Shown piece by piece: positions 16,643 through 21,602 of a stretch of DNA of 21,602 nucleotides; within the stretch, counting starts at the first letter, position 1; every line of letters begins with the position of its first letter. Source of the stretch: Bacteroidales bacterium (lineage in GTDB: Bacteria; Bacteroidota; Bacteroidia; Bacteroidales; UBA932); contig JAEDEB010000037.1 of assembly GCA_016293535.1 (NCBI GenBank), positions 1-21,602 of the forward strand. The letters are read 5' to 3'. Position numbers and translations under genes: made by a program. The notes beneath the pieces were generated by a model. It saw only the letters and a program-made list of their open reading frames with translations. It was not told the DNA's origin and made no database searches.

Positions 16643-16673
16643 CAAATATAGAGATAGATTCCATAACTCCAAA
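16643..16673 (-). promoter_or_regulatory. Promoter of the glnN operon leader
   Basis: On the minus strand TTTG (16673-16670) is followed after exactly 19 nt by TATATTTG (16650-16643), a full match to the Bacteroidota housekeeping consensus TTTG-N19-TAnnTTTG. Transcription would begin near 16636, just upstream of the leader mini-gene. This is the best promoter match in the window. Confidence 0.75.
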
Positions 16674-17116
16674 ACTTTTTAAAAAAATTTTTTATGTCCG
16701 TTATAGGGCCTTCCGAGTGCGTATTTTCTTGAGTTTTCAGGCTTTTTTATGCTTTGAACTTACAGTTTGTAAGCTCTTGTGCGCGTTGGACTTCCTGGAA
16801 TTTCGCGTTTTCTAAGCTGAAATATGATATTTATAAGGAATTTTAAAAACTGAAAACGGGCACCGCAGACCGCTCGACATTCCGGAATGCCGATAACTTA
16901 TCTTCAAAATTATCCTGATACTGAGAAATTATTGAATATTAGTATGTTGCATGGCTTTTGAGACCGCAACGATTTGAAATTGGGGATCTGATGGGGTGCC
17001 CCGGAACTATTTCCGGACACACATGGGGCAGGGTATCAGACAATGCCTTGTGGTGCTGATATCGAAGACGTGAACCACATCTTCAAAAAAACTGGCTGTT
17101 ACTGAATAAGTATTTC
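16674..17116. other. Intergenic spacer between divergent promoters, no confident gene
   Basis: About 440 AT-rich bases separate the glnN leader promoter from the mazG promoter. I see only open frames under 70 codons with no recognisable product. A small inverted repeat lies at 16756-16776: as minus-strand RNA, GAGCUUAC and GUAAGUUC pair over 8 bp around a 5-nt loop. A 10-bp palindrome ATTCCGGAAT is at 16879-16888. These could be operators for the divergent promoters or decayed coding sequence; nothing here allows a functional call. Confidence 0.4.
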
Positions 17117-17124
17117 TAATTTTG
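17117..17124 (+). promoter_or_regulatory. Candidate -7 promoter element for mazG
   Basis: TAATTTTG matches TAnnTTTG. No convincing TTG is found 18-21 nt upstream, so the -33 half is weak. The predicted start near 17131 would leave a leader of 13-19 nt before mazG. Confidence 0.4.
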
Positions 17125-17143
17125 CATCTCGGATATTTCAGGA

Positions 17144-17941
17144 ATGTATATGCATAGCAGAGAAGAAAAGATGCAGGCCTTCGGAAGGCTGCTTGACGTG
17201 ATGGATGCATTGAGGGAGAAGTGCCCTTGGAATGCGGCCCAGACTATGGCTACGATACGGCCTTTGACCGAGGAGGAGGTATATGAACTCAGCGACGCCA
17301 TACTCAGGGAGGACATGCCCGAGACGATGAAGGAGATAGGAGATCTTATGTACCACATGGTCTTCTATGCGCGCATCGCCCAGGAAAGCGGTGCTTTCGA
17401 CATTGCGGATTCGATGGCCAAAGTTTGTGACAAGATGGAGTTCCGCCATCCTCACGTATTCCGGCCGAATGCCGGCAAACAGATGACAGCCAAGGAAATA
17501 GCTGATACCTGGGAACTGGTCAAGGCTAAGGAGAAGGGCGGGAACAGGACGGTGATGTCCGGGATTCCTCGCTCGATGCCGGCCTTGCTGAAGGCGCTTT
17601 CGGTTCAGGAGAAGGCGCGTGGATGCGGATTCGACTGGGAGAAGAGGGAAGACGTCTGGGAGAAGGTATCTGAAGAGCTCGGAGAGGTCAGGGAGGCCTG
17701 CTCTGAGTCCGACCCGGCACACGCGGAGGAGGAGTTCGGAGATCTCCTCTTCTCTGTCATCAATGCATCCCGCCTCTATGGAGTCGATCCCGAAGCGGCT
17801 CTCGGCAAGACCTGCGAGAAGTTCCGCCGTCGCTTCGACTATGTCGAGGCTGCGACTCTCGCGCAGGGACGAAGCCTCGGTCAGATGAGTCTTGCAGAGA
17901 TGGATGCCCTGTGGGACGAGGCCAAGTCCAAGGGACTTTAG
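17144..17941 (+). CDS. mazG: Nucleoside triphosphate pyrophosphohydrolase MazG
   Basis: MazG cleaves nucleoside triphosphates to monophosphates and pyrophosphate, clearing damaged nucleotides and influencing (p)ppGpp-linked stress responses. The 265-residue product has two MazG repeats. The first contains KCPWNAAQT at 26-34, EEEVYEL at 43-49 and EIGD at 64-67. The second contains EELGEV at 177-182 and EEEFGD at 195-200, whose acidic residues are the likely metal ligands. The frame opens at 17144, but a second ATG at 17150 has AGGA (17140-17143) at proper spacing, so translation may begin at Met3. It precedes prfA by 114 nt, and a separate promoter-like site lies in that gap. Function is well supported by motifs; substrate range is not. 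Confidence 0.93.
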   Translation: MYMHSREEKMQAFGRLLDVMDALREKCPWNAAQTMATIRPLTEEEVYELSDAILREDMPETMKEIGDLMYHMVFYARIAQESGAFDIADSMAKVCDKMEFRHPHVFRPNAGKQMTAKEIADTWELVKAKEKGGNRTVMSGIPRSMPALLKALSVQEKARGCGFDWEKREDVWEKVSEELGEVREACSESDPAHAEEEFGDLLFSVINASRLYGVDPEAALGKTCEKFRRRFDYVEAATLAQGRSLGQMSLAEMDALWDEAKSKGL

Positions 17942-17974
17942 TCATTTTCAAAAACACTTAGCTGTGTTCCACTC

Positions 17975-18004
17975 CTTGAGATTGGAGAGTTTTTCTTATC
18001 TTTG
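17975..18004 (+). promoter_or_regulatory. Candidate promoter for prfA
   Basis: TATCTTTG at 17997-18004 matches TAnnTTTG exactly, and CTTG at 17975-17978 lies 18 nt upstream as an approximate -33 element. The start site would be near 18011, giving a leader of about 45 nt that contains a small hairpin (GCGCC, CTAT loop, GGTGC). Confidence 0.5.
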
Positions 18005-18055
18005 CACGCTTGCGCCCTATGGTGCGGTGACGATTTGTAAGAACCAAGAGCATTT

Positions 18056-19141
18056 ATGGCAGAAAATACACTTTTGAGCAAGGTCCTGGGACTGCAGGAG
18101 AAGTTTGATTCGCTTCAGGAGCAGCTGGCGAGTCCGGATGTCATTTCGGATATGAAGAAGTATGTCCAGTTGAACAAGCAGTACAAGGAACTCGCTCCGG
18201 TCATAAAGGCCGGACAGGAGTACAAGATGATGGTGGACGAGCTTGAAATGGCGAAGGACATCATAGCAAACGAAAAGGATGAGGACCTCAGGGATATGGC
18301 CAAGGAACAGATTGCCGAAATCGAGCCGAAACTTCCCGAGATGGAACAGAACATCAAGCTGCTCCTCATACCTGCCGACCCGGAGGATGAGAAGAACGCC
18401 ATACTCGAGATAAGAGGCGGGGCAGGCGGTGACGAGGCGGCAATATTTGCGGGTGACCTTTTCCGTATGTACAGCAAGTACATCGAGTCGAAGGGATGGA
18501 AGCTCGAGGTTACCAGCCAGTCCGAGGGCGCGGCCGGAGGATTCAAGGAAATCGTATGCAAGGTCAGCGGTGACCACGTATATGGGACGCTCAAGTATGA
18601 GTCCGGTGTCCATCGTGTCCAGAGAGTCCCTCAGACCGAAACCCAGGGAAGAGTCCAGACTTCAGCAGCTTCGGTGGCAGTCCTTCCCGAAGCCGGCGAA
18701 TTCGACATCGAACTCAATGAGAAGGATATACGCAAGGATACCTTCTGTTCTTCCGGCCCGGGAGGCCAGTCCGTCAACACCACTTATTCGGCCATACGCC
18801 TCACCCATATCCCTACGGGCATAGTGGTCCAGTGCCAGGACGAGAAATCCCAGCTCAAGAATTACGACAAGGCCCTGAACGAGCTCCGTACCCGAATCTA
18901 CAATATGGAGTATCAGAAGTATCTTGACGGCATTTCCGCAAAGCGCAAGACGATGGTGAGCACAGGTGACCGCTCCGCGAAGATACGTACCTACAACTAC
19001 CAGCAGTCGCGTGTCACCGACCACCGCATCAACTATACGATGTACAATCTTCCTGTCTTCATGGACGGTGCAATCCAGGACGTTATCGACCACCTGATAG
19101 TCGCCGAGAACGCCGAGCGCCTCAAGGAAGCGGGAGAGTAA
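18056..19141 (+). CDS. prfA: Peptide chain release factor 1
   Basis: RF1 recognises UAA and UAG in the ribosomal A site and triggers peptide release. The 361-residue product is of normal length. The catalytic GGQ is at 236-238 within SSGPGGQSVNT. The stop-codon recognition tripeptide is PQT at 192-194 in HRVQRVPQTE, a form of the RF1 PxT motif (RF2 would have SPF), so the call is RF1, not RF2. The coiled N-terminal domain covers about 1-100, and GGAGGDEAA at 121-129 is a class I release factor signature. It has its own promoter-like site upstream and is followed by trkH after 15 nt, so the two are probably transcribed together, although they are functionally unrelated. Confidence 0.97.
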   Translation: MAENTLLSKVLGLQEKFDSLQEQLASPDVISDMKKYVQLNKQYKELAPVIKAGQEYKMMVDELEMAKDIIANEKDEDLRDMAKEQIAEIEPKLPEMEQNIKLLLIPADPEDEKNAILEIRGGAGGDEAAIFAGDLFRMYSKYIESKGWKLEVTSQSEGAAGGFKEIVCKVSGDHVYGTLKYESGVHRVQRVPQTETQGRVQTSAASVAVLPEAGEFDIELNEKDIRKDTFCSSGPGGQSVNTTYSAIRLTHIPTGIVVQCQDEKSQLKNYDKALNELRTRIYNMEYQKYLDGISAKRKTMVSTGDRSAKIRTYNYQQSRVTDHRINYTMYNLPVFMDGAIQDVIDHLIVAENAERLKEAGE

Positions 19142-19156
19142 GCCCCTTTCGCAGCG

Positions 19157-20629
19157 ATGAGATTCAAGATAGTCGCGAAGTACATAGGAGTATCGATGCT
19201 GCTTGTGTCGGCCTTCATGCTCATCTCGGCGATGATCTCGGCATACAACGGTTTCGATGCCGGTTTTCTGCCCCTGCTCTTTTCCGGTATAATGGCCGGG
19301 GCGCTGGGGATTTTCCCGAGTATCTTCGTCCGCAACGCCGGGCGCGTGAGACGGGAGGAAGGTTTCTATGTGGTTACGGGATCCTGGTTCTTCTGCAGTC
19401 TCATAGGGATGGTCCCATTTCTTATGTACGGAGGGCCGTTTACCTTCACGGACGCACTCTTCGAGTCCGTCTCGGGTTTCACTACAACCGGAGCTTCCAT
19501 CTTGAGTGACATAGAATCCCTTCCTCGCAGCATTCTTTTCTGGAGGATGTCCACATCGTGGATAGGCGGTATAGGAATAATTGCGCTCTTCTCCCTTGTG
19601 CTTCCTTCCTCCGGAGGAAGCGGATCCACCCTCGCAGAGGCGGAAATGTCCCAGATAGCCAAGAGTGCGACCCAGTTGAAGATGAAGTCGTTCGCAAGAG
19701 CGACGGTGCTCACCTACGTGGTGCTTACCATAGCCGCAGTCTTTTCCCTGAAATTTTCCGGAATGTGCTGGTTCGATGCGGTAACCCACGCGATGTCAGC
19801 CTGCGCAACCTGCGGCTTCAGTACCAAGAACGCCAGCATAGCCTTCTATGACAATCCTCTGATAGAGGCCGTCCTTGCCGTATTCATGGTCCTTTGCAGC
19901 ATACGTTTTGTGCTTCTCGTCAGAGCCTTCACACGTCAGGGCGCCAGGGCTTTCTTCGGCTCCGAGGTGGTCCGTGTCTTTCTTATGACCCTTTTTGTCA
20001 GCATAGTTGTCATAACCGCCGGTCTGGCATTCTCCGGTGACAACGGCTCCCTGCTCCATTGTTTCAGGCTGGCTGCCTTCCAGGTAGCATCCGTCTTCAC
20101 TACGACAGGTCTGGCGACTACAGACACGGCCCTCTGGCCTACGATGTGTATCAGTGTGCTCATGGCTGGCTCCCTTGTCTGCGGGTGCTCCGGTTCCACT
20201 TCGGGTGGCATGAAGATCGAAAGGGCGATAGTGGGCTTCAAGTCCATTCGCCAGAAAGTTACCCAGATGAAGAGTCAGAACCTCGTGACAAGAATCAGTC
20301 TAGACGGAAAGACTGTCAGTGAGGCTGCGGCGCGGGAAACCCTTCTGTTCATAGTCTGCTACATAATCCTCATCATTTCGGGTGCAGTGCTCCTTTCCGT
20401 CACCGGAATGGACCTTGAGAGTTCGTGGACGGCCTCGCTCGCGTGCATAAGCAACGTCGGCCCCGGATTCGGAGAGGTGGGTTCGATGTCGAACTATTCC
20501 GAACTGCCGGGGCTGGCGAAATATGTGTGCATGGCACTTATGGTGATAGGAAGGCTTGAAATCTTCCCTGTGCTCTACGTTTTCAGGCTCAAATCCTTGA
20601 GGCAAGCTTTTCAAGGCAAAGCTCTATGA
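19157..20629 (+). CDS. trkH: TrkH/KtrB-family potassium transporter subunit
   Basis: This is an inner-membrane potassium uptake protein built of four membrane-pore-membrane repeats. The 490-residue product is strongly hydrophobic from the N-terminus (first membrane segment about 8-28). The four selectivity-filter loops are visible: SVSGFTTTGAS at 104-114, ATCGFSTKNAS at 217-227, SVFTTTGLATTD at 312-323 and SNVGPGFGEVG at 432-442. GCSGSTSGGMKIER at 343-356 is the conserved gating-loop region. Length and motifs fit TrkH better than the shorter KtrB. Such proteins normally need a cytosolic TrkA/KtrA ring protein; no such gene is in the window. It follows prfA by 15 nt. Its last 41 bp, including the stop, overlap the convergent nucleoside phosphorylase gene. 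Confidence 0.93.
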   Translation: MRFKIVAKYIGVSMLLVSAFMLISAMISAYNGFDAGFLPLLFSGIMAGALGIFPSIFVRNAGRVRREEGFYVVTGSWFFCSLIGMVPFLMYGGPFTFTDALFESVSGFTTTGASILSDIESLPRSILFWRMSTSWIGGIGIIALFSLVLPSSGGSGSTLAEAEMSQIAKSATQLKMKSFARATVLTYVVLTIAAVFSLKFSGMCWFDAVTHAMSACATCGFSTKNASIAFYDNPLIEAVLAVFMVLCSIRFVLLVRAFTRQGARAFFGSEVVRVFLMTLFVSIVVITAGLAFSGDNGSLLHCFRLAAFQVASVFTTTGLATTDTALWPTMCISVLMAGSLVCGCSGSTSGGMKIERAIVGFKSIRQKVTQMKSQNLVTRISLDGKTVSEAAARETLLFIVCYIILIISGAVLLSVTGMDLESSWTASLACISNVGPGFGEVGSMSNYSELPGLAKYVCMALMVIGRLEIFPVLYVFRLKSLRQAFQGKAL

Positions 20630-21464
20630 GCTTGCGAACCTGGGCCTTGTAGTCCGGGTTGCTGTCGTGGGCGTGACGCTGCGCGATGATGCAGCACACG
20701 GTGCCGGCATTATGTCCCAGATGACGGGCGATTCCTGCTATGGCCGAACCTTCCATCTCGAAGTTCGTTATCTTCTTTCCGTTGAAACTGAAGGCCTCGA
20801 ACCTGTCTATCATATCAGGCATCGCCAGAGGCATTCTGAGCACACGGCCCTGCGGACCGTAGAAACCTGATGCGGAAATGGTCATACCCATTATCGTGCA
20901 GTCGGCAAATAGCGAGCGCATCTCTTCTCCGGCAGCAACGAAATAAGGGTCCGGGAGGTGCCTGTCCCAGCCTACGGCCTTCTTGAAGGCTTCCTCAATC
21001 TCTGGAACAACGATGCTGTCGCGGTCGGCGTACCAGTTCATAAGTCCGTCGCATCCCACCGATATTTCGGAAAATACGAAGGAGCCCAGAGGAATCTCTG
21101 GCTGAATGGCTCCGGAGGTACCTATGCGCAGTATGTTGAGGCTTTTCCTGTTCTCCTTGATTTCGCGAGTGGTGAAATCGATATTGGCGAGTGCGTCAAG
21201 CTCATTCATCACAATGTCGATATTGTCCGTGCCTATTCCGGTGGAGAGGACTGTGATTCTCTTGCCCTTGTATTTGCCCGTGACGGCAACGAATTCCCTC
21301 GATGCGCTTCTGAATTCGATATCGCCGAGATATTCGGCAATCATGTCGACCCTGCCCGGGTCTCCTACGAGTATGACGTCGTCCGCGAGCTGCTCCGGTC
21401 TGATGTGGAGGTGGAATACGGAACCGTCAGGGTTGATTATGAGTTCTGATTCTGCTATTCTCAT
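20589..21464 (-). CDS. Nucleoside phosphorylase, probably uridine phosphorylase
   Basis: The 291-residue product belongs to the PNP/UDP family, which splits nucleosides with phosphate into base plus ribose-1-phosphate. Recognisable are the phosphate-binding start VGDPGRVDMIAEYLGD at 33-48, STGIGTDNIDI at 74-84, GTSGAIQPEIPLGSF at 114-128 and NFEMEGSAIAGIARHLGH at 234-251; the EMEG block binds the ribose. The sequence resembles the uridine phosphorylase branch found in Bacteroidota, which would salvage uridine or deoxyuridine, but purine substrates cannot be excluded by eye. It is convergent with trkH, overlapping its 3' end by 41 bp. The stretch upstream of the start, up to the window edge, is free of start codons and holds two inverted-repeat structures behind a promoter-like box, suggesting control at the leader level. 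Confidence 0.88.
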   Translation of the reverse strand: MRIAESELIINPDGSVFHLHIRPEQLADDVILVGDPGRVDMIAEYLGDIEFRSASREFVAVTGKYKGKRITVLSTGIGTDNIDIVMNELDALANIDFTTREIKENRKSLNILRIGTSGAIQPEIPLGSFVFSEISVGCDGLMNWYADRDSIVVPEIEEAFKKAVGWDRHLPDPYFVAAGEEMRSLFADCTIMGMTISASGFYGPQGRVLRMPLAMPDMIDRFEAFSFNGKKITNFEMEGSAIAGIARHLGHNAGTVCCIIAQRHAHDSNPDYKAQVRKLIELCLEKLASRI

Positions 21465-21491
21465 AGTATCTGTTTTTAATGTTGCTACAAT

Positions 21492-21543
21492 AAGTGCGAG
21501 CTGACCGCAGCCTCGTCGTGGGCTCTGTTCCCGCTGCGCACTT
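21492..21543 (-). promoter_or_regulatory. Structured leader element, start-proximal hairpin
   Basis: AAGTGCG (21492-21498) and CGCACTT (21537-21543) form a 7-bp stem. It encloses further pairing (CAGC 21508-21511 with GCTG 21533-21536; GGG 21520-21522 with CCC 21530-21532). It lies 27 nt upstream of the phosphorylase ATG. On the plus strand the stem is followed by a run of T, which would suit a terminator, but no plus-strand gene ends here. I did not recognise a known riboswitch class. Confidence 0.45.
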
Positions 21544-21545
21544 TT

Positions 21546-21591
21546 TACAAACCTTAGATTTGCAGCGTAGTTCTCTGCGCCTAGGTTTGTA
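21546..21591 (-). promoter_or_regulatory. Perfect 9-bp inverted repeat in the phosphorylase leader
   Basis: TACAAACCT (21546-21554) and AGGTTTGTA (21583-21591) are exact reverse complements. Inner pairing continues (AG 21556-21557 with CT 21581-21582; GCAG 21562-21565 with CTGC 21575-21578). It lies directly downstream of a promoter-like box, so it is either the first RNA hairpin of the leader or a repressor operator. Confidence 0.5.
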
Positions 21592-21594
21592 CGA

Positions 21595-21602
21595 CAAAAA
21601 TA
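21595..21602 (-). promoter_or_regulatory. Candidate -7 promoter element for nucleoside phosphorylase
   Basis: On the minus strand TATTTTTG matches TAnnTTTG. The -33 half falls outside the window. The predicted start near 21588 would give a leader of about 120 nt containing no ATG. Confidence 0.4.

Noticed and set aside
16887..16961. 24-codon plus-strand frame with protein-like composition in the spacer.
   Set aside because: No promoter or ribosome-binding context, no family match, and the length is within chance for AT-rich spacer DNA.
17007..17210. 67-codon minus-strand frame across the mazG start.
   Set aside because: It overlaps the mazG promoter and N-terminus, and shows no recognisable features.
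17971..17996. Short stem CTCC/GGAG followed by T-rich bases after mazG, considered as a terminator.
   Set aside because: The stem is only 4 bp with an 8-nt loop and overlaps the better-supported prfA promoter.
18662..19789. Minus-strand open frame of 375 codons over prfA and trkH.
   Set aside because: It spans two convincing plus-strand genes and its composition looks like a shadow frame.
21492..21546. Plus-strand intrinsic terminator (stem followed by TTTTT).
   Set aside because: No plus-strand gene ends upstream of it within reach; trkH stops almost 900 bp earlier behind a minus-strand gene. A leader structure for the phosphorylase gene fits better, though this is not settled.

Overview
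The window looks like a chromosomal stretch from a member of the Bacteroidales (Bacteroidota). The evidence is a type III glutamine synthetase of about 730 residues, a long-form PurF-like amidotransferase, a Bacteroidota-style CarB, and several promoter-like sites matching the Bacteroidota consensus (TTTG, about 19 nt, TAnnTTTG). Coding sequence is moderately GC-rich and spacers are AT-rich. I cannot name a genus. No rRNA, tRNA, CRISPR array, insertion sequence or prophage gene was recognised.

Left part (1-3905): the 5' part of pyrG (CTP synthase, cut by the window edge) lies behind a purF-like gene, both on the minus strand. A plus-strand acetyl-CoA hydrolase/CoA-transferase is divergent from purF and convergent with carB.

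Centre (3915-16392): five minus-strand genes, transcribed glnN, gltB, gltD, carA, carB with gaps of 15-31 nt, form one apparent operon for ammonia assimilation and carbamoyl phosphate synthesis. Including purF and pyrG, the window holds the enzyme that makes glutamine and four glutamine amidotransferases that spend its amide.

The most interesting element lies in front of glnN (about 16449-16673, minus strand). A near-perfect promoter is followed by a 33-codon open frame too short for ordinary gene calling, with five CAG (Gln) and six Asn codons. Next come a 14-bp GNRA-capped hairpin with a short U-tract, and then glnN. Seven nucleotides near the end of the small frame are exactly complementary to the 5' arm of the hairpin. 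This is the layout expected of a ribosome-mediated transcription attenuator that senses charged tRNA-Gln (possibly also tRNA-Asn) and controls the whole operon.

Right part (17144-21602): plus-strand mazG, prfA (release factor 1) and a TrkH-type potassium transporter subunit, then a minus-strand nucleoside (uridine) phosphorylase gene whose 3' end overlaps trkH by 41 bp. Upstream of the phosphorylase gene is a start-codon-free leader of about 120 nt with two inverted-repeat structures, a candidate cis-regulatory RNA or operator. A spacer of about 440 bp between the glnN and mazG promoters has no confident gene.
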